Positions 53,602 through 63,800 of a stretch of 64,000 nucleotides of DNA are shown here, piece after piece. Numbering within the stretch: position 1 is the first letter of the stretch; the number at the start of each line of letters is the position of its first letter. The notes beneath the pieces are model-generated. The model was not told the origin of the DNA. It made no database searches and saw only the letters and a list, made by a program, of their open reading frames with translations. The DNA is from Ruminimicrobiellum sp045223915 (lineage in GTDB: Bacteria; Elusimicrobiota; Endomicrobiia; Endomicrobiales; Endomicrobiaceae), in assembly GCA_045223915.1 (NCBI GenBank), contig JBGUZU010000042.1:1-64000 (forward strand), written 5' to 3'. A program made the translations under genes and the position numbers.

Positions 53602-55089
53602 GTGAAAAAGTTTAGAGCAAAATATTTTTTTCTGGCTATATTATCTGGTTGTCTTTTAGCAATATCTTTTCCGAAGATAAATGCTTTCTATTTGGCGTGG
53701 ATAGCCTTTATTCCCGCTGTTTATACGGCATTAAGAAATTGTGTCAAAAATTCCTTGGTTTACGGATTTGTTTTCGGCCTTGCATGTTATGCAATTTCTT
53801 TGTTTTGGATGTTTCCTTTTCTTAAATTCAATACAAACACAACACAAGCCTTAATAGCTTCATCTTTATTGTGGGCATATTTGGCTTTATATTTTTCGGT
53901 ATGGATGGGAATGTTAAGTTTTTCAAGAAGACACTTTCATCCCGTAGTTTCATCTTTGTATGCTGCAAGTTCCTGGGTGATATTGGAATATGTAAGAACT
54001 TATTTATTTACGGGATTCGGTTGGAATCTCGTCGGGTACAGCCAGTATTCTTTCTTGTATGCAATTCAGTTTGCCGACATTTTGGGAGTTTACGGAATTT
54101 CATTTTTTGTCGTTTTTGTAAATATGTTGCTTTATTATTGGCTTAAAGATTCAAGAGGAAAATTATTCTTTTTATATGTAATAGGTTTGTTTATTATCGT
54201 AGGAACATACGGTTATATAAAAGTACATTCATACTCAAATCCTTTCGGAGACAAATTAAAAACAGGTGTGGTTCAACCCAATATAGATCAATATAAAAAA
54301 TGGGACGAGAAATTTATAAAAGAAAATCTTGCATCTATAGAAAAACTTGTCGCAAATTTTGAAAATCAAGATTTGGATTTGGCTGTTTATCCCGAAACGG
54401 TTCTTCCCGGTTATTTACAATACGAAGGTGAAGTTATCGATTTTGTGGAAGCGGTTTCAAAATATTCGAAATTGAATTTGTTCGGCGGAGCAAGTTATGA
54501 TGCCGAAGACAGAATATACAATTCCGTTTTTTTCATAACGGCTAACAACAAAAATTTAGGCAAACACGATAAAAATCATTTGGTTATATTCGGAGAATAT
54601 ATTCCGTTTAAAAGTCTTTTGGCAAAGTATTTCGGTATATTGAATACATTGGGAGATTTTTCCAAAGGTAAGTACATGAATGTGTTAAAATATAAAAGTA
54701 TGCATATCGGAGCAACAATTTGTTCCGAAAACTTTTTCTCTGATTTATCAAGAAAAAGTGTTCTGAACGAAGCAAAAATTTTAACGAATCACACAAACGA
54801 TGCTTGGTTTCTGGATTCTTATGCTCCTTACCAACATTTTGTAATGAATGTTTTCAGAGCAATAGAAAACAGGAAAAACGTTATAGTGTCGGCAAATACG
54901 GGAATTTCTTCCGTTATAGATTCTGCAGGTAACATAATGAAAATTACATCCGTAAACAAAGCGGAAACTTTTATTACGGACGCATATCAAAACAATGTTA
55001 TAACGGTTTACGATAAAATAGGTAACATTTTTTGTTATATATGTATGTTTTTTACAATGTTTATAATAGTTATAGTTTTTATAATATAA
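53602..55089 (+). CDS. lnt: Apolipoprotein N-acyltransferase
   Basis: A 495-residue inner-membrane enzyme that adds the third acyl chain to lipoproteins, consistent with a diderm envelope. The start is GTG. About six hydrophobic helices (residues 1-210) precede the nitrilase domain, whose catalytic triad is Glu265 in VYPETVLPGY, the lysine of HDKNHLVIFGEYIP, and Cys374 in GATICSENFF. A final membrane helix is at the C-terminus (YICMFFTMFIIVIVFII). It lies between secA and prfB. Confidence 0.93.
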   Translation: MKKFRAKYFFLAILSGCLLAISFPKINAFYLAWIAFIPAVYTALRNCVKNSLVYGFVFGLACYAISLFWMFPFLKFNTNTTQALIASSLLWAYLALYFSVWMGMLSFSRRHFHPVVSSLYAASSWVILEYVRTYLFTGFGWNLVGYSQYSFLYAIQFADILGVYGISFFVVFVNMLLYYWLKDSRGKLFFLYVIGLFIIVGTYGYIKVHSYSNPFGDKLKTGVVQPNIDQYKKWDEKFIKENLASIEKLVANFENQDLDLAVYPETVLPGYLQYEGEVIDFVEAVSKYSKLNLFGGASYDAEDRIYNSVFFITANNKNLGKHDKNHLVIFGEYIPFKSLLAKYFGILNTLGDFSKGKYMNVLKYKSMHIGATICSENFFSDLSRKSVLNEAKILTNHTNDAWFLDSYAPYQHFVMNVFRAIENRKNVIVSANTGISSVIDSAGNIMKITSVNKAETFITDAYQNNVITVYDKIGNIFCYICMFFTMFIIVIVFII

Positions 55090-55099
55090 AGGAAAACTT

Positions 55100-56189
55100 A
55101 TGTTAAACGAATTAAAAGACAAAATAGTAAACTTAAGGAGGTCTCTTTGATATAGACAGCAAAATCAAAGAGATAGAAGAACTCGACAAACAAATTTCCG
55201 CATCCGATTTTTGGAACGACCAAAACAATGCGAAAAAAACAATGTCAAAACTCGACGGTTTGAAAGAAACCGTAAATTCCTGGCAGGATTTAAATTCAAG
55301 AATAGACAATCTGCTCGAAATGGACGAACTTTTACAACAGGAACAAGACGAATCTTTATCGAAAGAACTCGAACAGGATAAGGAAAAACTTATAAAAGAT
55401 TTTGAAGCCGTGGAAATAAAAACAAAACTTTCCGGCAAACACGATATGAACAATGCTATCGTTTCAATTCATGCCGGAGCGGGCGGAACGGAATCCTGCG
55501 ATTGGGCACAAATGCTTGTAAGAATGTATTCCAGATGGGCTGAAAATAAAGGATTTAACTTTAATACAATAGATATTTTAGACGGAGATGAAGCAGGTAT
55601 AAAAAGTATAACATTTATTGTAAGCGGCAAATATGCTTACGGTTTGTTGCAGGCTGAAATCGGAGTTCACAGATTAGTAAGAATTTCACCTTTTGATGCA
55701 AATAAAAGAAGGCACACTTCTTTTGCCAGTGTAGATGTTATACCGGAAGTTGATGACGATATAGATATTGTTATTGACGAAAAAGATTTAAGAATAGATA
55801 CTTATCGTTCTACGGGTGCGGGCGGTCAACATGTTAACACTACCGACTCCGCTGTCAGAATTACTCACTTACCCACGAACATTGTGGTTCAATCTCAAAC
55901 CGAAAGATCTCAAATAAAAAATAAAGCTACGGCAATGAAATTGTTAAAAGCAAAACTTTACGAATTCGAACAGGAAAAATTAAGAGAATCTTACGAAAAA
56001 CACTACGATGAAAAAGGTCTTATCGCATGGGGCAGTCAAATAAGATCTTATGTTTTTATGCCGTATCAGTTGGTAAAAGATCACAGAACGGATTACGAAA
56101 CTTCTCAAGTCGATAAAGTTATGGACGGAGAAATAGATTCGTTTATTGCGGCATATCTTAATTGGAAATTAGAATCAAAAAATAAATAA
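55100..56189 (+). CDS. prfB: Peptide chain release factor 2, with programmed +1 frameshift
   Basis: RF2 terminates translation at UGA and UAA. The gene starts at ATG 55100; after 16 codons the ribosome meets an in-frame TGA (55148-55150) in CTT-TGA, preceded by a strong internal Shine-Dalgarno-like AGGAGG (55136-55141). This is the classical autoregulatory +1 site: low RF2 lets CTT slip to TTT and translation continues from 55149 (GAT ATA GAC). The product would be 362 residues. Visible landmarks are RISPFDANKRRHTSF (the SPF codon-recognition motif of RF2) and the peptidyl-release GGQ at 241-243. A plain six-frame scan shows only the downstream part from an internal ATG at 55242. Confidence 0.95.
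55136..55150 (+). promoter_or_regulatory. prfB recoding signal
   Basis: AGGAGG followed by TCT CTT TGA: a Shine-Dalgarno-like element three bases before the slippery CTT-TGA. This matches the conserved RF2 autoregulation arrangement. Confidence 0.93.
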
Positions 56190-56207
56190 AATGGGGGAAA
56201 AAGTTTT

Positions 56208-57779
56208 ATGGAACAATTTTCTTTGTTTGTTGACGGGAAAGATGTAGATACCGGAAAATACGAATATTTTCCTTATTCCGATCAAACTATTTTAGATTTT
56301 AAAAAAACTTACCAGGTTATTACCAAGTTAAAAAAAGGTGAACCCCCCGAAGATGCCGACAAGTATGTTTATGCAAAATATTGTGTCGGAGATAACGAAC
56401 TCAACAAAAAAGCTATAGAAGCCGCTTATAAAGCAAGCAAAATAATGAGAGATATGCCCGTGGCAAAAAGAAGAAAAATCTTGTCCGATGTTCATAAAAA
56501 TTTGGTGGCAAACAAAGATAAAATAATTAAATTGTTGGCAATAGAAGGTCACCCGAAAAAACTTTCTCAGTGGGAATATGAAGCTATGGAAAGAGCTTTT
56601 TGTAAAACCACTTTGGATATGTTTAAACACAGCGTATGGGAAGAAGCCGGAACAATAGGAAGAGAAAAAGTTTATTTGGTCAGAAAAGCAGACGGAGTTG
56701 TTGTCCTTGTCCCTCCGAAAAATGCCGCGGCAAGTAATTCGCTTTCGGCAGCATATTGCTTTTTGGCGGGAAATGCATTAATTGTAAAGGCCCCGTTAAA
56801 AGCTCCGGTGGCAACTATATTTGTTTGGAAAAATATTGTAGGAAAAGCATTGAAAGATAACGGCGCTCCGGACGGATTAATGAACATAGTTATAGGAAAT
56901 TCGAAAGTAATTATGGACGAATGGCTTGAAAATCCCAAAGTTAACGATATCTTTTTCTTCGGTGAAAGTGAAAACGGACTTGAAATATCCAAAAGAGCTC
57001 ACAATTACAATAAAAAAGCAATTCTTGAATTGTCCGGAAACGACAATATGTTCGTTTGGGACGGTTGCGATATTGAGGGAGCGACAAATTCCGCATTGGA
57101 TGCTTTTTTAGGTTCTACACAAATTTGTATGTTGCCGAAAAATATTATAGTTCATGAAAGAATTTACGACGATTTTAAAAATTTATATCTGAAAAAAATT
57201 TCCGAACTTGAATTCGGACTTCCGTCAAGCGAAAAAACTTATTTTACTCCCGTAGTTAAAATGAAGGAATGTCAGGAATTTCTTGAAGATGCTTTATATA
57301 AAGGCGGAAGATTATTGTGCGGCGGTAAAAAAGTTGACCATACCGGAACACCTAACGACAGAGGTCTTTATTTTCAACCTACTCTTGTTGAAATAGAAAC
57401 CGATAATCCGGAAATGTTTAATATGAAACTTGTAAGAGAAGAAAATTTTTTCCCGGTAATACCGATAATAAAAGTAAAATCATCCAAGAAAACAAAAAAA
57501 GAAGCCGATAAAGAAATATTCGATAAAATGTTGGAAATAGCACAAAAGAACGAGTATGGCTTAAGAGCATCCGCATGGGTAAAATCCGCATACTATACAA
57601 GACAATTTATGAAACATATCGATAACTGTGCGTTGTTCAGAATAAATTCAAGGCACGTGGCTTTTTCTTTATATTTGCCGGGACAGGGCGGAGTCGGAAA
57701 AACAGGCGGTCCTTACGGTGAAGCAAGTTATTTGGTTCAAAAAACAACTCATTTACAAGGAATAAGTTTAACAAGGTAA
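56208..57779 (+). CDS. Aldehyde dehydrogenase-family protein
   Basis: A 523-residue NAD(P)-dependent dehydrogenase fold. Landmarks are KADGVVVLVPPKNAAASN (the usual P-W-N region, here P-P-K-N), GNALIVKAPLKAP, FFFGESENGLEIS, ILELSGNDNMFVW (general-base Glu present), Cys307 in STQICMLPK as the nucleophile, and RINSRHVAFSLYLPGQGGVGKTGGPYGEA near the end. The substitutions around the oxyanion asparagine make the substrate class uncertain; CoA-acylating or semialdehyde activity is possible. It begins 19 bases after prfB and ends three bases before the histidine kinase gene. Confidence 0.85.
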   Translation: MEQFSLFVDGKDVDTGKYEYFPYSDQTILDFKKTYQVITKLKKGEPPEDADKYVYAKYCVGDNELNKKAIEAAYKASKIMRDMPVAKRRKILSDVHKNLVANKDKIIKLLAIEGHPKKLSQWEYEAMERAFCKTTLDMFKHSVWEEAGTIGREKVYLVRKADGVVVLVPPKNAAASNSLSAAYCFLAGNALIVKAPLKAPVATIFVWKNIVGKALKDNGAPDGLMNIVIGNSKVIMDEWLENPKVNDIFFFGESENGLEISKRAHNYNKKAILELSGNDNMFVWDGCDIEGATNSALDAFLGSTQICMLPKNIIVHERIYDDFKNLYLKKISELEFGLPSSEKTYFTPVVKMKECQEFLEDALYKGGRLLCGGKKVDHTGTPNDRGLYFQPTLVEIETDNPEMFNMKLVREENFFPVIPIIKVKSSKKTKKEADKEIFDKMLEIAQKNEYGLRASAWVKSAYYTRQFMKHIDNCALFRINSRHVAFSLYLPGQGGVGKTGGPYGEASYLVQKTTHLQGISLTR

Positions 57780-57782
57780 TTT

Positions 57783-59978
57783 ATGAATTATTATGCATTA
57801 GGTCCTACAATAGTTGCAGGTTTTGTTTTAATATTGGGTTTGTTTGTTCTTTTTAAGAACATGAAAAACAAGCTTAATCTCGTATATTTTTATTTGTCTA
57901 TATCTTTGTTTATTTGGCTCATAAATTTTTCGTTGATGTATTGGAATGTGGGAAACTATGATCAAGCCTACTTTTTTGCAAAGTTAGGCTTTATAGGAGT
58001 AATTCTCACACCGGTCTGTATTTTGCATTTTACCGTAGAGTTTTTAAACAGCGGTTTAAAAAGATACACACCGTTTTTTTATTTGTTAACACTTCCCGTA
58101 ATATTCATTAATTTTTCATCTCCGTATATGTATAGCGGATTAAGCACTAATTTCTGGGGATATTATCCTATTGCGGGTAAATTTTATTTTATCGCTTTAC
58201 TTGAATTTGTGGGAATATTTTTGGTTGCGACATTTTCTTTGTTCAGACATTTTCGCAAGAAAAATACCAACATCGTAAAAAGAGAACAGATAAAATATTT
58301 AATGATGGCTTTTGCCATAGCTTTGTTTGCTTCAGGAGATTACATAATAAAATATCCTGCCATCAATTTTTATCCTTTCGGATATATCGTCGTTATTTTC
58401 TTTAGTTTTATAATGGCGTTGAATGCAATAAAAAACAATTTAATGGATATCAGACTTGTAATTACAAACGGAACGATATTGATCTTTTTATACATTTTTG
58501 TTTTAGGTATTCCTATATATGTCGGACTATATACCAAACAATGGTTTATATCTTTCATTTTGCTGTTTGTTTTTTCAACATTGGCACCGCTTACTTTCAG
58601 ATTTTTGCAGAGAAAAGCGGAACTTATTTTGCTTGCCGAACAAGAAAGATATCAGCAGTTGTTAATGCAGGCTTCAAAAGGAATGATAGAAAAAGAATAT
58701 GATATATCAAAATTGTCTCAACTTATTGTGAGAATAATAAAAAGATCCGTAAAAATAAAATTTGTGGGCTTATTTATAATTAATGAAGAACAAGGTATTT
58801 ACAAAAATTTGGCTTTTAGAGGAGAAAGTAATACCGGTAAAGTTGTAAAAGAAATCCGTAAAGACAACAAAATAATTGCTTTTATGGAAAGTTATAAAAA
58901 ACCTTTTTTCTTTTCGGAATTACAGGATGATTTTAAGGAAGAATTTTTAAAAATAGCCAAAAATATAACCGTAATCGTTCCATCTATTTTCAGAGATGAA
59001 GTAATCGGTTTTTTAATTTTGGGTGACAAAGAAAACAAAACCGTGTATTCGAAAAAAGACCTTGAAATTTTCGGAACATTATCAAATCAGGCTGCTCTTG
59101 CCGTGGAAAATTGTGTGTTTTTGGAAAAGTCTCAAAAACAGCAGAAAAGATTGTTTGAAGCCGATAAATTGGCTTCGATCGGCGGTATGGCGGATGGTAT
59201 GGCTCACCAAATAAGAAACAGATTAAACAGTTTCGGTTTGGCGGCCGAACTGTTAAGTTACGATGTTCAGGATTTTTCCGAAGGTCATAAAGATTTTATA
59301 GCACAACATTCCGATATAAACGGAATGGTAAAAAATATGAACGAGCTTATTCATTCTATTAATGAAAATGTAAAGAAAACAAATACCATTTTAACCGGAA
59401 TTTTAAATTTTGCAAAGCCTAAAGGTTCCGTTACCGAAAAAGAAACTTTCCGTTTAAGAGAAATAATAGAACCGTCCATGATGTTGGTTCAGGTAAAGCA
59501 CCATAAAGAAAAAGTTCCCATTGTTCTTGATATATCCGATGATGACAAAATATACGGTATAAAATATCAAATACAGGAAGTATGTTTTAACTGTATAGAT
59601 AATGCTTTTGAAGCTATCATGGAAAAAGAGCAACATATACAAAATCCGTTGTTTGACGATGTGGATAAAAGTAAGCCTTTTGTTCCCGAAATAAGAGTTT
59701 CTTTGAAATATTTTATTGAAAGGAACAAATATCAAATAATAATAAAAGATAACGGTATCGGTATTAAGCCGGAAAACAGAGCTAAAGTGTTTTCCGCATT
59801 TTTTACTACCAAACCTTCAAGTAAATCCGGTTCGGGTATAGGTTCTTATGTTGCAAGAAGAATGATAGTTGAAGCACACAACGGAGACATATCTTTTGAG
59901 TCGGAATACGGTGAAGGAACAACATTTACCATTACATTGCCTTTATCTTCTAAAAGAGAAAAAGAAGTTTTAGAGTAA
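57783..59978 (+). CDS. Membrane sensor histidine kinase (7TM-GAF-HisKA-HATPase)
   Basis: A 731-residue sensor kinase. Residues 1-265 contain about eight hydrophobic helices, like the 7TM N-terminal region of many histidine kinases. Residues about 290-440 form a GAF domain (FVGLFIINEEQG...VIGFLILGDKENK...LSNQAALAVENC). The phosphoacceptor is His475 in MADGMAHQIRNRLNS, and the ATPase has N box CFNCIDNAFEAI, G1 DNGIGI, F box FSAFFTTKP and G2 GSGIGSYVARRM. No response regulator is adjacent, so the partner is elsewhere. It may be co-transcribed with the dehydrogenase gene three bases upstream. Confidence 0.92.
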   Translation: MNYYALGPTIVAGFVLILGLFVLFKNMKNKLNLVYFYLSISLFIWLINFSLMYWNVGNYDQAYFFAKLGFIGVILTPVCILHFTVEFLNSGLKRYTPFFYLLTLPVIFINFSSPYMYSGLSTNFWGYYPIAGKFYFIALLEFVGIFLVATFSLFRHFRKKNTNIVKREQIKYLMMAFAIALFASGDYIIKYPAINFYPFGYIVVIFFSFIMALNAIKNNLMDIRLVITNGTILIFLYIFVLGIPIYVGLYTKQWFISFILLFVFSTLAPLTFRFLQRKAELILLAEQERYQQLLMQASKGMIEKEYDISKLSQLIVRIIKRSVKIKFVGLFIINEEQGIYKNLAFRGESNTGKVVKEIRKDNKIIAFMESYKKPFFFSELQDDFKEEFLKIAKNITVIVPSIFRDEVIGFLILGDKENKTVYSKKDLEIFGTLSNQAALAVENCVFLEKSQKQQKRLFEADKLASIGGMADGMAHQIRNRLNSFGLAAELLSYDVQDFSEGHKDFIAQHSDINGMVKNMNELIHSINENVKKTNTILTGILNFAKPKGSVTEKETFRLREIIEPSMMLVQVKHHKEKVPIVLDISDDDKIYGIKYQIQEVCFNCIDNAFEAIMEKEQHIQNPLFDDVDKSKPFVPEIRVSLKYFIERNKYQIIIKDNGIGIKPENRAKVFSAFFTTKPSSKSGSGIGSYVARRMIVEAHNGDISFESEYGEGTTFTITLPLSSKREKEVLE

Positions 59979-59985
59979 ATTTTTA

Positions 59986-60014
59986 TTGAATTTATAAGAT
60001 AAAAAAGATAAAAT
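59986..60014 (+). promoter_or_regulatory. purC operon promoter
   Basis: TTGAAT (59986-59991), 17 bases, TAAAAT (60009-60014), 34 bases before the purC ATG. The spacer ends AAAAAAGA as in the secA promoter. No purine riboswitch is apparent in the short leader; Shine-Dalgarno GGGAG at 60033-60037. Confidence 0.6.
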
Positions 60015-60047
60015 AAAAGAATATATTTATTAGGGAGATATTAGAAA

Positions 60048-60929
60048 ATGACTACAGCACCGGAACTTTCAGGTTGTAAATTGTTACATTCGGGTAAAGT
60101 AAGGGATGTTTATCAATATCAGGAAGATAAATTGTTAATAGTTGCTACGGACAGAATATCTGCTTTTGATTACATATTGTCACCTTTAGTTACCGATAAA
60201 GGAAAAATCTTACATAAGATATCCATGTTTTGGTTTGATTTTGTTCAAAACATTATTCCAAACCACATAATTACGGGAAATTTCGATGAATTCCCGGAAG
60301 AGCTCAAACAATATGAGTTCTTAAGAGACAGAGCCATGATAGTTAAAAAAGCAAAAAGAATAGATATTGAATGCATAGTCAGAGGTTATCTTGCAGGTTC
60401 GGGTTGGAAAGAATATCAAAAAAGCCAAACCGTATGCGGTATAAAATTACCCGCGGGTTTACAACAATCTCAACAGTTGCCGGAACCTATTTTTACACCA
60501 TCGACAAAAGCCGACGACGGTGAACACGATGAAAACATTTCTTTTGAACAAACGGCAAAGTTAATCGGAGACGATTTGGCGGCACAAATAAGCGAAATGT
60601 CCATAACACTTTATAAAAAAGTAAGTGATTATTGCTTGGCAAGAGGAATAATTTTGGCGGATACAAAATTGGAATTCGGTATATACGACGGAAAATTAAT
60701 ATTGATAGATGAAATTTTCACACCGGATTCTTCAAGATTTTGGGAAAAAGATAAATATGTTTTGGGAAAATCTCAAGACAGTTTGGATAAACAATTTGTC
60801 AGAGATTATCTCGAACAAATTAAGTGGAACAAACAACCTCCGGTTCCTGTTCTTCCGGAAGAAGTTGTAAATAAAACAAAAGCAAAATATGTGGAAGCTT
60901 ATGAAAAAATAACAGGTAGGAATTTTTAA
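60048..60929 (+). CDS. purC: Phosphoribosylaminoimidazole-succinocarboxamide synthase
   Basis: A 293-residue ATP-dependent ligase joining CAIR and aspartate to give SAICAR in purine synthesis. Landmarks are LLHSGKVRDVYQ at the start, VATDRISAFDYIL, ECIVRGYLAGSGWKEYQ, FTPSTKADDGEHDENIS, and EIFTPDSSRFW. Length fits the longer PurC subfamily (about 290). First gene of a purC-purS-purL-purQ operon, one base from purS. Confidence 0.97.
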   Translation: MTTAPELSGCKLLHSGKVRDVYQYQEDKLLIVATDRISAFDYILSPLVTDKGKILHKISMFWFDFVQNIIPNHIITGNFDEFPEELKQYEFLRDRAMIVKKAKRIDIECIVRGYLAGSGWKEYQKSQTVCGIKLPAGLQQSQQLPEPIFTPSTKADDGEHDENISFEQTAKLIGDDLAAQISEMSITLYKKVSDYCLARGIILADTKLEFGIYDGKLILIDEIFTPDSSRFWEKDKYVLGKSQDSLDKQFVRDYLEQIKWNKQPPVPVLPEEVVNKTKAKYVEAYEKITGRNF

Positions 60930-60930
60930 A

Positions 60931-61398
60931 ATGATATTTGAAATTGAAATTAAAACAAAAAAAGGTTTTGTTGACCCTCAAGGTCTTCATACCGTTTCCG
61001 ATATATCCGGAATCGGTATAAAAGATATTACCGATGTTTCTTATGTTGCTGTTTACAGAATTTCCGGTAATATTACAAACAAACAGGCCGACACGGTCGC
61101 AAAAGAATTGTTGAGCGACAAAATAACGGAAGATTATACCGTTAAGCAGTACAAATCTTTGGAAGATAAAAAGTTGGAAAAAAATTCCATAGAAGTTTGG
61201 TATAAACACGGTGTAACAGATACCGTCAGCGAAAGTGTTGTAAAAGCAATAAAAGATTTGGGAATAAAGGAAGAGTTGGTCGTAAAAACAGGTAAAAAAT
61301 ATTGTCTTAAAGGTAAAAATATAGACGATAAAAAATTGAAAAAAATTGCTACAGGTTTGTTGGCAAATACTTTAATTCAGGAATATTTAACAAAATGA
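60931..61398 (+). CDS. purS: Tandem-duplicated PurS subunit of FGAM synthase
   Basis: A 155-residue protein made of two PurS-like modules: residues 1-78 (FEIEIKTKKGFVDPQGLHT...GIGIKDITDVSYVAVYRI...AKELLSDKITEDYTV) and 84-155 (SIEVWYKHGVTDTVSESVVKAIKDLGIKEELVVKTGKKYCL...ATGLLANTLIQEYL). Stand-alone PurS is usually about 80 residues and acts as a dimer in the PurLQS complex, so this is a fused dimer. It overlaps purL by four bases (ATGA), fitting co-translation of the complex. Confidence 0.85.
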   Translation: MIFEIEIKTKKGFVDPQGLHTVSDISGIGIKDITDVSYVAVYRISGNITNKQADTVAKELLSDKITEDYTVKQYKSLEDKKLEKNSIEVWYKHGVTDTVSESVVKAIKDLGIKEELVVKTGKKYCLKGKNIDDKKLKKIATGLLANTLIQEYLTK

Positions 61399-63794
61399 AA
61401 GTAAACACAATAGAAATTTTAAATTTAAACGACAAGCAGTTAGTTGAATTGAGCAGAAAAAGTGTTCTTTCTCTTTCACTTGTGGAAATGAAAGAAGTTC
61501 AAAAATATTTCCGTAACATAAAGAGAAATCCTACCGATGTCGAGCTTGAAACAATAGCTCAAACATGGAGCGAACATTGTAAACACAAAACTCTTACCGG
61601 CAACATCGAATACACAGAAGAAAAAGGCGGTAAGAAAAAAGTAACAAAATACAAAAATCTTTTAAAAGAAACAATTTTCAATGCAACTATGAAATTGAAC
61701 AAAGATTGGTGTATTTCTGTATTTAAAGATAATGCCGGTGTTATCGATTTCGATAAAACAAACGGTGTTGCTTTTAAAGTTGAAACACATAACCATCCTT
61801 CCGCTCTTGAACCTTACGGAGGTTCAGCAACGGGCATCGGTGGAGTTATAAGAGATATTTTAGGTGTGGGTCTCGGAGCAAAACCGTTGGCAAATACCGA
61901 TGTTTTTTGTTTCGGCCTTCCCGACACAAAAGCAAGTGAAGTTCCGGAAGGAATGCATCACCCGAAAAGAATAGCAAAAGGTGTTGTTTCCGGAGTCAGA
62001 GATTACGGTAACAGAATGGGAATACCTACCGTTAACGGCGGAGTATTCTTCGATAAAGGATATATGGCAAATCCGTTGGTATATTGCGGAACGATGGGAA
62101 TAATTCCCAAGAATAAATCCGAAAAAGAAGTTAAACCCGGCGATTTGGTTTTGGTTGTCGGCGGCAGAACAGGCAGAGACGGAATTCACGGAGCAACTTT
62201 TTCTTCCGTTGAACTCGATAAAGAATCAGATGTAAGTGCGGTTCAAATCGGTAACCCTATTGTTGAAAAGAAAGTTTTGGATACTATGCTTAAAGCAAGA
62301 GATCTTAATTTATACAGAGCGGTAACGGATTGCGGAGCGGGCGGTCTTTCAAGTGCTGCCGGTGAGCTCGGAGAAAAAACAGGTCTTGTTATAGATCTTC
62401 AAACAGTTCCTTTAAAATATAAAGGACTTGCTCCTTGGGAAATATGGATTTCCGAAGCTCAGGAAAGAATGGTTTTTGCCGTTCCTCCGAAAAACAAAAA
62501 CAAAATTTTGAATTTATTTAAAAAAGAAAATGTTGAAGCTACATTTATAGGAAAGTTTACAAATGACGGTAAACTTTTGTTGAAATACGGTAAAGAAATT
62601 GTTGCTGATATGGAAATGTCTTTCTTGCACGGAGGAGTTCCAAAACCTACGAGAAAAGCCGTATGGAAACAAAAACAAATAAAGAAACAATCTCCAATAA
62701 AAGTATCGTCTAAAACTTTGCAGGAAGATATTAAAAAAGTTTTGGCGGATATAAATGTTTGTTCAAGAGATTGGATAATAAGACAATACGACCACGAAGT
62801 TCAAGGTCAAACGGTGGTAAAACCTTTACAGGGAAGTTCAATAGAAAATTCGGGACCTCAAGATGCCGCTGTAATTTGGCCTTATACGGTAGTTAAAGGT
62901 ACAAAAAAAGGAGTTGTTTTATCCAACGGTATAAATCCGGAATACGGTAAAGTTGATACTTACAAAATGACGGCATCATCAATAGAAGAAGCAATGAGAA
63001 ACGCCGTTTGTGTAGGTGCAAATCCGGAAAAGATTTCGTTGCTCGACAACTTCTGTTGGGGAAATCCAAATAAACCCGAAATTTTGGGAAGTCTTGTAAG
63101 AGCCGCACAAGCTGCTTACGATTTATCTTTGGGTTACAGTGTTCCTTTTATTTCCGGTAAAGACAGTTTATATAATGAATATACAATAGACGGCAAAACA
63201 TATTCGATTCCGCCGGCATTTTTGGTATCTTCGATGTCTGTTATTGAAGATGTAAACAAAACCGTTACAATGGATTTGAAAAATGCGGGTAACAGTATTT
63301 ATTTGATAGGTGTAACCAAAAACGAATTGGGTGCATCCGTTTATTCAAAAATTAAAAACTTTAAAAACGGAATAGTTCCCGATTTGGATGTTAATGTTTC
63401 CAAGAAAACAATGAAAACAATTTTTAATGCAATAAACGAAGGCTTGTTGGAATCTTGTCACGATTGTTCCGAAGGCGGTGTTATTACCGCAATATCGGAA
63501 ATGGCTTTTGCCGGAGATAAAGGTGTAAGCATAAATGCGGATGCGATAAAAACATCCGAAAAAATGACAATAGCCGAAACTTTATTTTCCGAAAGTAATA
63601 CAAGATTTTTAGTTGAAGTTTCACCTGAAAATGTCGCAAAATTCGAAAAGTTGTTTAAAGGTATTGCCGTATCTAAAATCGGTGAAGTTTCAAACGATAA
63701 GTTTTTAAAATTGGAATCTAAAAAATCAAAAATTTCCGTTAAGGAAAATATAAAAAATTTACAAAAGGCATGGCAAAAAACTTTGCAATGGTAA
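61395..63794 (+). CDS. purL: Phosphoribosylformylglycinamidine synthase, large subunit (small-PurL type)
   Basis: A 799-residue catalytic subunit of the PurLQS complex that converts FGAR to FGAM with ATP and ammonia from PurQ. Landmarks are WSEHCKHKTLTG, FKVETHNHPSALEPYGGSATGIGG (ATP/substrate site), GGRTGRDGIHGATFSS, TDCGAGGLSSA, and DNFCWGNPNKPEILG, SGKDSLYNEY in the second half. Somewhat longer than the usual small PurL (about 720-750), with extra sequence toward the middle (residues about 410-480). Confidence 0.96.
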   Translation: MKVNTIEILNLNDKQLVELSRKSVLSLSLVEMKEVQKYFRNIKRNPTDVELETIAQTWSEHCKHKTLTGNIEYTEEKGGKKKVTKYKNLLKETIFNATMKLNKDWCISVFKDNAGVIDFDKTNGVAFKVETHNHPSALEPYGGSATGIGGVIRDILGVGLGAKPLANTDVFCFGLPDTKASEVPEGMHHPKRIAKGVVSGVRDYGNRMGIPTVNGGVFFDKGYMANPLVYCGTMGIIPKNKSEKEVKPGDLVLVVGGRTGRDGIHGATFSSVELDKESDVSAVQIGNPIVEKKVLDTMLKARDLNLYRAVTDCGAGGLSSAAGELGEKTGLVIDLQTVPLKYKGLAPWEIWISEAQERMVFAVPPKNKNKILNLFKKENVEATFIGKFTNDGKLLLKYGKEIVADMEMSFLHGGVPKPTRKAVWKQKQIKKQSPIKVSSKTLQEDIKKVLADINVCSRDWIIRQYDHEVQGQTVVKPLQGSSIENSGPQDAAVIWPYTVVKGTKKGVVLSNGINPEYGKVDTYKMTASSIEEAMRNAVCVGANPEKISLLDNFCWGNPNKPEILGSLVRAAQAAYDLSLGYSVPFISGKDSLYNEYTIDGKTYSIPPAFLVSSMSVIEDVNKTVTMDLKNAGNSIYLIGVTKNELGASVYSKIKNFKNGIVPDLDVNVSKKTMKTIFNAINEGLLESCHDCSEGGVITAISEMAFAGDKGVSINADAIKTSEKMTIAETLFSESNTRFLVEVSPENVAKFEKLFKGIAVSKIGEVSNDKFLKLESKKSKISVKENIKNLQKAWQKTLQW

Positions 63795-63800
63795 AATAAA

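Noticed and set aside
55100..55160. Apparent frameshift or nonsense mutation at the start of prfB
   Set aside because: The stop sits in the conserved RF2 recoding site with an internal Shine-Dalgarno, so it is programmed, not a defect.
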